64,000 nucleotides of DNA from Flavobacteriales bacterium UBA7878. GTDB lineage: Bacteria > Bacteroidota > Bacteroidia > Flavobacteriales > Schleiferiaceae. This document shows, one piece after another, positions 9,091-17,118 of this stretch. The stretch lies in assembly GCA_002501205.1 (NCBI GenBank), contig DLRW01000041.1:15258-79257 (forward strand). Direction: 5' to 3'. Each line of letters starts with the position of its first letter. Within the stretch, counting starts at the first letter, position 1. The position numbers and the translations under genes were made by a program. The notes below the pieces were generated by a model that saw nothing but the letters and a program-made list of their open reading frames with translations, did no database searches and was not told where the DNA came from.

Positions 9091-10107
9091 TTACTCCAAA
9101 GGCAAATACTCAAAGCTCACATTTCCTTTTTGTCCTTCGGCACCATAGAAGCCAATAAAACGCAGTCGATAAATCGTTCCTTCCGCATCTTCGATAAAGT
9201 AAATCCAACGATTGCGAACGAGATAGGTTCCCTCATCCAAATCGTAGTATTTCCATTCATGACCAATGGCTTCCGTTTTTGGCTTGAGCTGATGATGCTG
9301 AATATCGCCAGCCTGGATGTCGCCAAAATTCAAGGTAGAATCAGCACTTAAAAGAGTATCGCGATAAGCCAAAGCAGATTTAGAATTGATCAATACGCCG
9401 GTTACGGAATAATCTAAGGTATCGCTGCCATCCCAAAGGCGCTCCATATACTTGCATACATGCAGATCCCATTCATCCTTTGGAGGCTCTAGGCTCAATA
9501 AGCTATCCGGACTCGCCAGACTGAGAAACTGATAATTATAATCGGCCTGGGTTTCCACATTGAGCACCTGCGAATTGGCTCCATCCAAATTGGCAAAACG
9601 CAATTGATAAGAACCATTTGAGAAAGCCTGGATTTGCAACTTATAATACCCGCGCTTGCGGCCTTGCAAATCCTGTCCGCGATCAATTAAGAATACCTGC
9701 CCTTTGGGATCCTGCAGGGCATCACTCATCCAGCCACGCTGATAAAAACGATAGACCCTTTCAAATTCGAAGTCGAAATCACTGGCGGTATATGCAGAAT
9801 CAAAGTTCAAACTTCTGGTGGCAGCCACTCGCATAAACTGCGCTGAGTTTACATAGATATTGGGATTTTGTGGATCGGCCGAAAAAGCCAAATCCCAGGC
9901 ATCACGCCGATTTTTAGCCTTCATGCTATTGCTGCTCAAATCGAAATAAGCCTCATACTGGTAATCGATACCATCGGCAGAAACCATATCCATCTGACCA
10001 ATTTGATCGCTCACAAAAAGTCCGGATCGCAATTCCTCTTCCGGCTCACAAGCCACCAGAGAAAAGAGCAGTGCTGCAACAAAAAATGCTTTTAATCGAG
10101 TTTCCAT
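9091..10107 (-). CDS. HmuY-like haem-binding lipoprotein
   Basis: A 339-residue lipoprotein with lipobox LVAC (Cys at about residue 20) followed by EPEEEL. It has two HmuY-type blocks. RDAWDLAFSADPQ and DEWDLHVCKYM both match the WDxA strand of HmuY, and the C-terminal NRWIYFIEDAEGTIYRLRF followed by GNVSFEY matches HmuY's closing strands. HmuY proteins take haem from host or environmental haemoproteins and pass it to a TonB receptor at the outer membrane. It is the last gene of the operon and overlaps the receptor gene by 16 bp. I chose the ATG at 10107 over a TTG two codons upstream. The residues that would bind haem iron are not obvious to me. Confidence 0.78.
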   Translation of the reverse strand: METRLKAFFVAALLFSLVACEPEEELRSGLFVSDQIGQMDMVSADGIDYQYEAYFDLSSNSMKAKNRRDAWDLAFSADPQNPNIYVNSAQFMRVAATRSLNFDSAYTASDFDFEFERVYRFYQRGWMSDALQDPKGQVFLIDRGQDLQGRKRGYYKLQIQAFSNGSYQLRFANLDGANSQVLNVETQADYNYQFLSLASPDSLLSLEPPKDEWDLHVCKYMERLWDGSDTLDYSVTGVLINSKSALAYRDTLLSADSTLNFGDIQAGDIQHHQLKPKTEAIGHEWKYYDLDEGTYLVRNRWIYFIEDAEGTIYRLRFIGFYGAEGQKGNVSFEYLPLE

Positions 10108-12353
10108 TGACAACGTAGAAAATAAGTTCGTCCGTAATTAATAGGCAGGCTGCCAGCCGCAGTACTATGGGTACCCCCACCACCCGTTCCGCTAACCGCG
10201 ATATTGCTTACATCGAATAAGTTCTTAATACCAGCGCTAAGGGTAATTCGCTCTTGCCAAAAAGTTTTCTGTAGGCTGAAATCCGCCAAAGTGTAATCAC
10301 TGTATTGGCGGGTATTGAGATTCCCTTCGGAATCCAAGGCCAGGTCTTTTCGCTCTCCGGTATAATTCATAAAGAGGGCAGGCTTTAATTTCCACTTGGC
10401 AAATTGATAGGAAATGCTCCAGCGGTATTGCGGATAAAAATTGAATTGATTGGCCGCCGGATCACTAAAAGCATATTCATTCTTAAGACCAATCCAGGCC
10501 ATACCTAATTCAGTGTTCCAGCCTCCCTTCGCCAATCGCCAGTTCCAGTTTATGCCGGCACTCTGACTGCGGGCGACATTCTCATTGCGATACAAACCGC
10601 GGGGCTCTGTATCCGTTGGTGAAAGGATGGCAACTAAACGGATCTCATCCCGAAGGTCATTAAAGAAGAAACGCGCCTCTGTTTGCCAATGCCAATCGGC
10701 TTTATCATAATGATAGCTCAGCCCTAATTGGTAATTATGACTGGTTTCTGCCTTTAAATCCGCGTTCCCTAAAATGTTGTGGTTCTCATCTACAAAGAGG
10801 AAATAAAGCTCCTTAAGGCTAGGCGCCCGAAAGCCTTTGCCATAGGAAGCACGCAGAATCCAAGAAGGATGCATCTCCCAACGCAGGGCCATAGAAGCAA
10901 TAAGGGGAGCAGCAAATCGACTGTTATAGGCATAGCGTAAACCGGGCTTTAAGCTTAAAACATCCCAGGGCTTATACTCGGCGGTAGCAAAAAGTGCCGC
11001 ATCTAAAATATCCTGGACCTCTCCTTCAATACGTTGGCCGGAGTTGAACTCCCAGCTAAAATCATAACCTAATTGATAATCCACCTTAGTGGCCCATTTC
11101 CTATGGTACATCAAACGGGAGCTAATCATCCGAAAGATGCTGGTATCCTGGGCATCCGCACCTGGGAATAGCTGTTCTGTACCCAAATGCAAATTGCGAA
11201 TACGACTGAATTTTTCGCGACGGAAATAATTGTAGGCTAAAAAGCCCTTCCAACGACCACCTTGCTCCGGGTAGTAATGATAATAGAGGGAGTGATTTAA
11301 GCGAGTGGTAAGGTATTCATCATCCAGGGCCCGTGGGTATTTCCAGGCACCGGTATCAACAGGTACTAAAAGCGAATCGAAGGAACCAATGGCCCCTTTG
11401 TTTTTCACTGTCTCCTGAAAGGCATCTAAGCGATAGCGCCAAAGTGAATTCCCCTGGCGATGTTTAAACTGCAAGCTGCCAAAATATTGTTCTTTGGGAT
11501 TCCATTGTAAATCCCGGGCTTGCCCATCGGGGTCGTAGCCCTGAAAATAATTACGCCCTAAACTTAAACTCAACTGATTTTGAGCACTAAGGGCCCACTG
11601 TAAAGAAGCATCGATATTATAGCGACCTACAGATTCTATATAAGCATTGGCAGTAGTTTGCCACTTCCGTCTTTGCGATTGCTTGGTGATCAAATTAATC
11701 GTTCCGGCTACGGCATCGGTGCCATAAGTAACCGCCATGGGACCTTCAACAATCTCTACCCTTTCGATGGCATTGAGGTTTATCTGACTGAGGTCGATAT
11801 TACCATCTGTTCGACCAATAACGGGTACGCCATCTATCAAGATTTTCACTTTAGCGCCGCTCATACCTTGCAGGCTAATTTGGCTACCTAATACCGCATC
11901 TTCACTAATGCGGAAATTAAGATCCTGACTAAGCAGATCTTTTAAATTCACTGCCGCCTGACTTTGGATTCTTTGAGCATCGATAATCCTAACTTGACGA
12001 ACCGCCTTTCGGCTCAGAGTAGGGCCATTTTGACCGGTTACCACTACTTCTTCCAATTGTCCTCTTTCCGGACTTAAAAAGTGCAAGCTGCCTGCCTTCG
12101 GATGGGCTTGTTTATAGGGCTCATAGGAAAGGTGTCTCACCTTAATCCATAGCAAGTTCTGAGCTTTGAGCTCAACGCGGCCTTGGGCATCAGAAACGGT
12201 GTTTAAGCTATCGCCCTCCCAAATCAGAGTAACATGGGCACCTTCCACTACCTGTGCAGTATGCGCATCTAAAAGGGTCAGGAAGGATTTTTCCTGCGCC
12301 TGAGCTGTGAAACTTAGCAGACTAATAAACCAAAGCCAAAAGCGCTTTTCCAT
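10092..12353 (-). CDS. TonB-dependent outer-membrane receptor, probably for haem
   Basis: A 753-residue receptor. It has a signal peptide (residues 1-20, ending AQAQ), a carboxypeptidase-regulatory-like domain (about 25-95), a plug domain (about 105-225: LEEVVVTGQNG, LKDLLSQDL, ILIDGVPVIGR, IERVEIVEGPMAVTYGTDAVAGTINLI in parts) and a 22-strand-type barrel ending NLFDVSN ... FLRCQWKLD. It is flanked on both sides by HmuY-like genes, so haem is the likely substrate, as for HmuR. I chose the ATG at 12353 because the signal peptide begins there. A terminator-like hairpin ends 7 bases before this start. Confidence 0.9.
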   Translation of the reverse strand: MEKRFWLWFISLLSFTAQAQEKSFLTLLDAHTAQVVEGAHVTLIWEGDSLNTVSDAQGRVELKAQNLLWIKVRHLSYEPYKQAHPKAGSLHFLSPERGQLEEVVVTGQNGPTLSRKAVRQVRIIDAQRIQSQAAVNLKDLLSQDLNFRISEDAVLGSQISLQGMSGAKVKILIDGVPVIGRTDGNIDLSQINLNAIERVEIVEGPMAVTYGTDAVAGTINLITKQSQRRKWQTTANAYIESVGRYNIDASLQWALSAQNQLSLSLGRNYFQGYDPDGQARDLQWNPKEQYFGSLQFKHRQGNSLWRYRLDAFQETVKNKGAIGSFDSLLVPVDTGAWKYPRALDDEYLTTRLNHSLYYHYYPEQGGRWKGFLAYNYFRREKFSRIRNLHLGTEQLFPGADAQDTSIFRMISSRLMYHRKWATKVDYQLGYDFSWEFNSGQRIEGEVQDILDAALFATAEYKPWDVLSLKPGLRYAYNSRFAAPLIASMALRWEMHPSWILRASYGKGFRAPSLKELYFLFVDENHNILGNADLKAETSHNYQLGLSYHYDKADWHWQTEARFFFNDLRDEIRLVAILSPTDTEPRGLYRNENVARSQSAGINWNWRLAKGGWNTELGMAWIGLKNEYAFSDPAANQFNFYPQYRWSISYQFAKWKLKPALFMNYTGERKDLALDSEGNLNTRQYSDYTLADFSLQKTFWQERITLSAGIKNLFDVSNIAVSGTGGGGTHSTAAGSLPINYGRTYFLRCQWKLD

Positions 12354-12359
12354 AAGCTG

Positions 12360-12393
12360 AAAAAAGGAACCGCCAGCCAGGGCCAACGGTTCC
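12360..12393 (-). terminator. Intrinsic terminator or attenuator directly before the TonB-receptor start
   Basis: On the minus strand a 7-bp stem GGAACCG / CGGTTCC with a GC-rich 14-nt loop is followed by six T. It lies inside the haem operon between the T9SS HmuY-like gene and the receptor, whose ATG begins 7 bases after the T-run. It could reduce receptor expression relative to the upstream genes or act on receptor translation. Confidence 0.7.
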
Positions 12394-12413
12394 AAAATTT
12401 AATATCGAATAAA

Positions 12414-13655
12414 CTAAGGTTGAATCAGGATACGGCTTTGTGCTCCGTAATTTTCACCTTCAATTTGAACCTGATACATTCCGGCAGGAACAGCACTTAA
12501 ATCGATGCGCTGCTCGCTAATTCCAGGTTGTACACTTAAGTTCTCTTGCTTTACCAAACGACCATCCATTGAGAATACACGCAGGCTAATATTTTGACTG
12601 GCCTCGGTACTCAATGCCAGGTTTAAATAATTCTTGGCAGGATTAGGCCACACGGATAGCAATTGCATGGGGTTCTCTTCAATTCCAATGCTGGTCCAAT
12701 GCAATATGTCTTTATGAGGGTACACGTAAAGCTCCACACCACCGATATCGTTAATGCGCACCGGAACCGCGGCAAAGCTGCTTTGAGCGAATAAAGCGAT
12801 ATCCCAGTCGAGGTCGGTATTTTGAGCTACTTCCGCACGATTATTTAAGCTGTAATACACCTGTCCATCATTACCGGCACCCAGGCTAATACTATCCAAT
12901 ACTCCGTTTACTGTAAAACTCATATTTCCATTGGCGCTACCCCCGTAGCTAACAAATTCCAGATCATTGATCTGACCATTCTGATCTTTCACGAAATAGG
13001 TAAGGGTATCGAAAACCACCCCAGCAAAAGCGTCTTTCCAATCGTAGCCAATGCTAGCGATAGAAGCGGAAAATGGAAAGCTCAGAGTATCCGACAATTG
13101 CGCTGTTCCGGCAGTTTGACTTTCGATACGAGCTGTTTCTACTCCACGATTGTGCAGTACTCCAACTACCGGATAAGCTCCAAAGCCCGGGAACATAATT
13201 GGGTACTTGGTAAAGATGATATCCCAATCTGCTGTATTGGGTTCCAAATCCTTGAGCTGATCATTATCAATCGAATAGTAGAAGAAATTGCGATCTTCAT
13301 AAGGGTCGCGATCCAATGATTTAGATACCTGATTGCTTCCATCCAGATCGCTGTAAGTAATGGAGTACACCCCTGAAGCGAGATTATCAATAGAAATCGC
13401 TTTGTACTGACCGCTCACGGTTTTTAGGATGTAAATACTGTCGCCCTCAATCAAGTGACTGGTAATGCTGTAATTCCCCCAACCAAAATCGGTCATATCG
13501 CTGGTATCGCGATAGGCATCAAATGCGCCTTGCATCCAGGTTTCATAAGAATTGTAACGTTGGGGCCATTGGGTCACCCCCGTGGTATCGAAGCTTTGTG
13601 CTCCTAAAAAGAGCGAGCACAAGCCTAAAAAGAGTGTAGTTATATATTTAGTCAT
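12414..13655 (-). CDS. T9SS-secreted HmuY-like protein
   Basis: A 413-residue protein with signal peptide (ending FLGAQ), two HmuY-type blocks and a T9SS sorting domain. The first block, NTADWDIIFTKYP with following GAYPVVGVLHNRGV, aligns with the same region of the lipoprotein encoded at 9091-10107; both also share a preceding YxIxxxDLDGxN segment. DTLTYFVKDQNGQINDLEF and GNMSFTV match the HmuY closing strands, and LDWDIALFAQ opens a second unit. The C-terminal part (VWPNPAKNYLNLAL ... GMYQVQIEG) is a type A sorting domain. I infer a secreted or surface haem-binding partner of the TonB receptor. The start at 13655 is chosen at the signal peptide; an in-frame ATG 54 bp upstream overlaps the preceding gene. 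Confidence 0.78.
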   Translation of the reverse strand: MTKYITTLFLGLCSLFLGAQSFDTTGVTQWPQRYNSYETWMQGAFDAYRDTSDMTDFGWGNYSITSHLIEGDSIYILKTVSGQYKAISIDNLASGVYSITYSDLDGSNQVSKSLDRDPYEDRNFFYYSIDNDQLKDLEPNTADWDIIFTKYPIMFPGFGAYPVVGVLHNRGVETARIESQTAGTAQLSDTLSFPFSASIASIGYDWKDAFAGVVFDTLTYFVKDQNGQINDLEFVSYGGSANGNMSFTVNGVLDSISLGAGNDGQVYYSLNNRAEVAQNTDLDWDIALFAQSSFAAVPVRINDIGGVELYVYPHKDILHWTSIGIEENPMQLLSVWPNPAKNYLNLALSTEASQNISLRVFSMDGRLVKQENLSVQPGISEQRIDLSAVPAGMYQVQIEGENYGAQSRILIQP

Positions 13656-13677
13656 GATGGTGTTTTCTTGGAATGAA

Positions 13678-14646
13678 TTAATAAGCCTTCTCGGCTTCCG
13701 TTTCAGCACTTACCCAAGGCGTAGGATTAGCGCTTAGGTAGCTTTCGATGATTGCACGCACCTCTTTTTGAGCTTTCTCGGAGCGGTACTTTTTCTTGGC
13801 CATCATTTCATCGCCCAGGTCAAAAAGACGTTGCCATAATTTCTGATCATCCACCATATACTCCAGGTTGATGTAATCCTGCTCGCTAAGGATATTATCC
13901 CATACCATGCGTACATCGCGCCAGTAGGTTTTATTGGCTTCCCACCAGGCTTGAGCAGCTTCGCAACGACTATCTTCTACTTTGAAATAAGAGTTCATGC
14001 CCTTTTCCCAAACCAGAACGCTATCACCGTCGGCTGTGCGAATAACCTTGGCATTATCCAATTCATGAACATGACCGGTTTTGGTGATTTTATGCTTGTT
14101 ATTGCGCAGCATAACATTGTAGTCATCGCGCTTGGTAAACTCACGGCGAGGTAATGGCGCCGCAACCTGAGATTCCCAGTATAATTTGCCATCAACGTCT
14201 ATCCAGGTGGCATATCCTTCGTAGCGGGGACTATCATCTACCTGATATACCTTTTGGGTCCAGGTACCTTTCGCTTCTTTAGCCGTAATCTCGGTTTTCT
14301 TCCACTCCAAATTCTTTTGGTATTGAAGCATAACCAGGTTTTCGTAAAACCAATCCTGGCGCCAGTGCTTAATTACGCGCTCGCCACCTCCCACAATTAA
14401 GAGATGCTGTAATATCAAATGCGTAGAATCTTCTTCATCTACAAAAATCCACTCCAAGCCTTTGGAAGAATAGGGATCATGCAATTGGTAGTCGGTGGCA
14501 TCCGAAAAGGTTTCGGCATACTTGAATTCAACTTCATAGCAGCCACACATCTCTTTGATGTAGCCTTTTTCTTCTTCCGGAGCTTGCGCTGAAAGAGTTC
14601 CCAGCGAAGTACAAGCTGTAAGCAGAGCAGCGTAAAACTTCTTCAT
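13678..14646 (-). CDS. Exported DUF6607-like protein, first gene of the haem operon
   Basis: A 322-residue protein with signal peptide (MKKFYAALLTACTSLGTLSA). The mature part includes MCGCYEVEFKYAETF near the N-terminus, HWRQDWFYEN, and APLPRREFTKRDDYNVM. From memory these are features of the DUF6607 family, which accompanies HmuY/TonB receptors in Bacteroidota; I could not check this. Trp- and Tyr-rich beta strands suggest a lipocalin-like or beta-sandwich fold. No enzymatic motif is visible. It begins 33 nt after the predicted transcription start of the operon and ends 22 bp before the T9SS HmuY-like gene, so a role in haem handling is inferred from context. Confidence 0.75.
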   Translation of the reverse strand: MKKFYAALLTACTSLGTLSAQAPEEEKGYIKEMCGCYEVEFKYAETFSDATDYQLHDPYSSKGLEWIFVDEEDSTHLILQHLLIVGGGERVIKHWRQDWFYENLVMLQYQKNLEWKKTEITAKEAKGTWTQKVYQVDDSPRYEGYATWIDVDGKLYWESQVAAPLPRREFTKRDDYNVMLRNNKHKITKTGHVHELDNAKVIRTADGDSVLVWEKGMNSYFKVEDSRCEAAQAWWEANKTYWRDVRMVWDNILSEQDYINLEYMVDDQKLWQRLFDLGDEMMAKKKYRSEKAQKEVRAIIESYLSANPTPWVSAETEAEKAY

Positions 14647-14684
14647 TTTATTTTTATTTAGACTGATTATAAGTTCTGAGCCGG

Positions 14685-14715
14685 CAAAACTAAAAACCGA
14701 AGAAGTCTTAACAAA
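14685..14715 (-). promoter_or_regulatory. Promoter of the haem-uptake operon
   Basis: On the minus strand TTTG (14715-14712), 19 bases, then TAGTTTTG (14692-14685): both elements match the Bacteroidota consensus exactly, with the preferred spacing. The adjoining upstream stretch 14716-14750 is very AT-rich, but I see no clean Fur box. Confidence 0.75.
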
Positions 14716-14821
14716 GTTTATTTAGATTAAATTTAAATTAACTTTTAAGATGCTGAATATTAATAGCTTAAAAAGACGTAGCCCACCAGAACGATTGCTC
14801 TGGCTTGCTAAATGAGTCCTG

Positions 14822-14845
14822 AAAAAAGGTCTAAATCAGGCCTTT
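14822..14845 (-). terminator. Terminator overlapping the end of the threonine dehydrogenase gene
   Basis: Minus strand: AAAGG, one mismatch, CT, loop, AG, CCTTT, followed by six T. The left arm lies inside the last codons of the gene, and the stop codon (14836-14838) is in the loop region. Confidence 0.5.
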
Positions 14846-15780
14846 AGATTAGCTAGCATATCCTTTACCATAGCTTCCAGGTTATAGTCGGGCTGCCAGC
14901 CCCAATCCTGCTTAGCTCTCTGATCATCGATGCTCTGAGGCCAGCCTGCGGCAATAGCATCTCGAGAGTCTACAGCATCGTAAAAAGTCTGAAATCCGGG
15001 CACTTCTTTTTCAATTAATGCGCTCAATTCGCGCGGGGTAAAGCTAAAGGCCCCCACATTATAAGAAGTACGAATCTTCACCTGCTCAGCCGGCGCTTCC
15101 ATAATACCAATAGTAGCCTTAATGGCATCGGGCATATACATCATCGGTAAGCGACGATTCTCCGAAAGGAAGCAATGATAATCTTCTCCTTTGGCTGCCT
15201 TGTGGAAAATGTCTACCGCATAATCGGTAGTTCCACCGCCGGGTTCCGTTTTCCAGGAAATCAATCCCGGATAGCGCAATCCACGAATATCACAACCGTA
15301 CTTTTTATGGTAATAATCGCACCATAACTCACCGGCCAGTTTACTAATTCCATAAACCGTTCCCGGGTCCATTACCGTGTATTGCGGGGTAGCTTCAACT
15401 GGAGTATTAGGTCCAAAGGCAGCAATAGAACTGGGCCAGTACATTTTAGAAATATGACCTTCGCGCGCTAATTCCAAAAAGTTGAATAAGCTGCGCATAT
15501 TGAGATCCCAGCCTCTTAATGGCATTTTCTCTGCAGTGGCCGAAAGCATGGCTACCAGGTGATATACTTGATTGATACCGTGTTTCTTAATTACCTCAAA
15601 AACCTTTTTATCGTCCAGAGCATCCAATTGCTCAAAAGGTCCTTGGGCCAGCCTTTCGGCGGAAGGAGCTTTGAGGTCTGAAGCAACAACATTGTCATTG
15701 CCATAAGCTTCGCGGAGGCTATCTACGAGGTCTGTTCCAATTTGACCGGAAGAACCTAGAACTAAAATTTTATCGGCCAT
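14836..15780 (-). CDS. NAD-dependent L-threonine 3-dehydrogenase, SDR type
   Basis: A 314-residue extended short-chain dehydrogenase. It has the NAD-binding GSSGQIG at residues 8-14, a catalytic YGISK (Tyr/Lys pair, about 143-147) with SS upstream in the WPSSIAAFGP segment, and the RYPGLISWKTEPGGGTTDYAV segment typical of the short-chain threonine dehydrogenases known from Cytophaga/Flavobacterium and animals (quoted in parts). It oxidises threonine to 2-amino-3-oxobutyrate, feeding glycine formation. The gene is divergent from the NRAMP-like transporter and ends with its own terminator. A UDP-sugar epimerase is the main alternative, but the central segment favours threonine dehydrogenase. 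Confidence 0.88.
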   Translation of the reverse strand: MADKILVLGSSGQIGTDLVDSLREAYGNDNVVASDLKAPSAERLAQGPFEQLDALDDKKVFEVIKKHGINQVYHLVAMLSATAEKMPLRGWDLNMRSLFNFLELAREGHISKMYWPSSIAAFGPNTPVEATPQYTVMDPGTVYGISKLAGELWCDYYHKKYGCDIRGLRYPGLISWKTEPGGGTTDYAVDIFHKAAKGEDYHCFLSENRRLPMMYMPDAIKATIGIMEAPAEQVKIRTSYNVGAFSFTPRELSALIEKEVPGFQTFYDAVDSRDAIAAGWPQSIDDQRAKQDWGWQPDYNLEAMVKDMLANLKA

Positions 15781-15802
15781 TACACTGCTTTTTTGAGAGT
15801 GG

Positions 15803-15810
15803 CAAATATA
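15803..15810 (-). promoter_or_regulatory. -7 element of the threonine dehydrogenase promoter
   Basis: On the minus strand this reads TATATTTG, an exact TAnnTTTG, 23 bases before the ATG at 15780. No -33 element is visible at the normal distance. Confidence 0.42.
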
Positions 15811-15826
15811 ATCGCTTTTAGTCCCC

Positions 15827-15834
15827 TATATTTG
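15827..15834 (+). promoter_or_regulatory. -7 element of the NRAMP-like transporter promoter
   Basis: TATATTTG on the plus strand, 13 bases before the ATG at 15847. It places the transcript start just ahead of this ATG, which argues against the longer reading frame beginning at 15793. Confidence 0.42.
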
Positions 15835-15846
15835 ATTCCAAGCGCA

Positions 15847-17118
15847 ATGAAAGCACAATCGCTCCGGATTTTTTTCAAGACCCTGGGACCGGGTTTACTC
15901 TTTGCCAGTACCGCTATCGGTGTCAGTCACTTAGTACAGAGTACCCGCGCTGGTGCTGATTATGGATTTGCGCTTCTATGGGCAGTAATTCTGGCCAATG
16001 TGTTCAAATTTCCCTTCTTCGAATATGGTTCACGCTATGCGGCCTCCGCTCAACAATCATTGATTGATGGCTACCGCGATTTAGGCAAGGGCATGCTTTT
16101 GCTCTACGGACTCATCACTCTGGGTACCATGTTCTTTGTTACCGCTGCAGTAGGTGCAGTTACGGCAGGCTTCCTGCATCAGCTTTTTGGTCTGGAGGGC
16201 GTCCTCAGCATAAAGGTCACCACCTATTTGCTCTTTGCCACTTGTATGCTCATCCTTCTCATCGGACATTACAAAGCGCTGGATCGCCTTATTAAAATCG
16301 TCGGCAGTGTTTTACTCGCCACCACCCTATTGGCCTTTTTCAGCACCTTGAGTCGCGGTCCGGCCGCTGATCCCTTTCAATGGTTTGATGCCTCTATTTT
16401 ACAGATCAGCAATCCTTCCTTTCCTTTCTTAATTGCCTTAATGGGATGGATGCCTACCGCGGTAGACCTCTCTGCCTGGAATAGCTTATGGACCTTAGCC
16501 CGACGTAAAGAATCCGGCTATCAATCCAGCTTAAAAGAAGTACTGCGAGAATTCAATATAGGCTATTGGACCTCTGCCCTATTGGCGCCCTGCTTTATGC
16601 TATTGGGGGCCTATCTCATTTTTGGCACAGATAAGGTTCTAGCTCAGGGCTCAGCAGCCTTTGCCGGGGATATCATAAACCTGTATACCGAGAGTATTGG
16701 CGACTGGAGTCGATGGGTAATTTCTGCCGCCGCCTTTAGTATCATGTTCGGCACCTGCATTGCGGTTTTTGATGGCTATGCAAGAAGTGCTCAAAGAGTA
16801 TGGCAATTAGTAAGACCGCAAAACTCCAAAGGCGAAGAAAGCTCTGGGAACCGTACTTTCCAAATTGTACTAATCGTAGTAGGTTTGGGGGCCTTACTCG
16901 TTATTAATCAATTTGGAAATTCACTGCGTAGTTTGGTAGATCTGGCTACAGCAATTAGCTTTTTAGTTGCGCCCATCATTGCCTTTGCCAATTATAAACT
17001 GGTAATGAGTTTAAGACCTGAGGATCGCCCGGGAATTGCAATGCGCTGGCTTTCTCGTCTGGGACTCCTTTTCCTCAGTGGCTTTAGCCTAATTTATCTC
17101 TATGCGCTTTTTCTTTAA
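15847..17118 (+). CDS. NRAMP-family transporter lacking the canonical metal-site motifs
   Basis: A 423-residue membrane protein with about 11 hydrophobic helices. The N-terminal LGPGLLFASTAIGVSHLVQ aligns with helix 1 of NRAMP divalent-metal transporters, but the DPGN metal-binding motif is replaced (AIGVSH). In helix 6 the usual MPH is replaced by MGWMPTAVDLSAW. These are the positions that bind Mn2+/Fe2+ in classical NRAMPs, so the substrate may be another ion or molecule, as reported for NRAMP-related Mg2+ transporters. It is divergent from the threonine dehydrogenase, and its 3' end overlaps the convergent neighbour by 4 bp. Confidence 0.8.
   Translation: MKAQSLRIFFKTLGPGLLFASTAIGVSHLVQSTRAGADYGFALLWAVILANVFKFPFFEYGSRYAASAQQSLIDGYRDLGKGMLLLYGLITLGTMFFVTAAVGAVTAGFLHQLFGLEGVLSIKVTTYLLFATCMLILLIGHYKALDRLIKIVGSVLLATTLLAFFSTLSRGPAADPFQWFDASILQISNPSFPFLIALMGWMPTAVDLSAWNSLWTLARRKESGYQSSLKEVLREFNIGYWTSALLAPCFMLLGAYLIFGTDKVLAQGSAAFAGDIINLYTESIGDWSRWVISAAAFSIMFGTCIAVFDGYARSAQRVWQLVRPQNSKGEESSGNRTFQIVLIVVGLGALLVINQFGNSLRSLVDLATAISFLVAPIIAFANYKLVMSLRPEDRPGIAMRWLSRLGLLFLSGFSLIYLYALFL

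Noticed and set aside
14716..14750. Possible Fur box upstream of the haem operon
   Set aside because: The stretch is AT-rich, but no 19-bp inverted repeat close to a Fur consensus is present.
15793..15846. Upstream start giving an 18-residue extension of the NRAMP-like protein
   Set aside because: It is upstream of the -7 element at 15827-15834, and the extension adds nothing like the family N-terminus.
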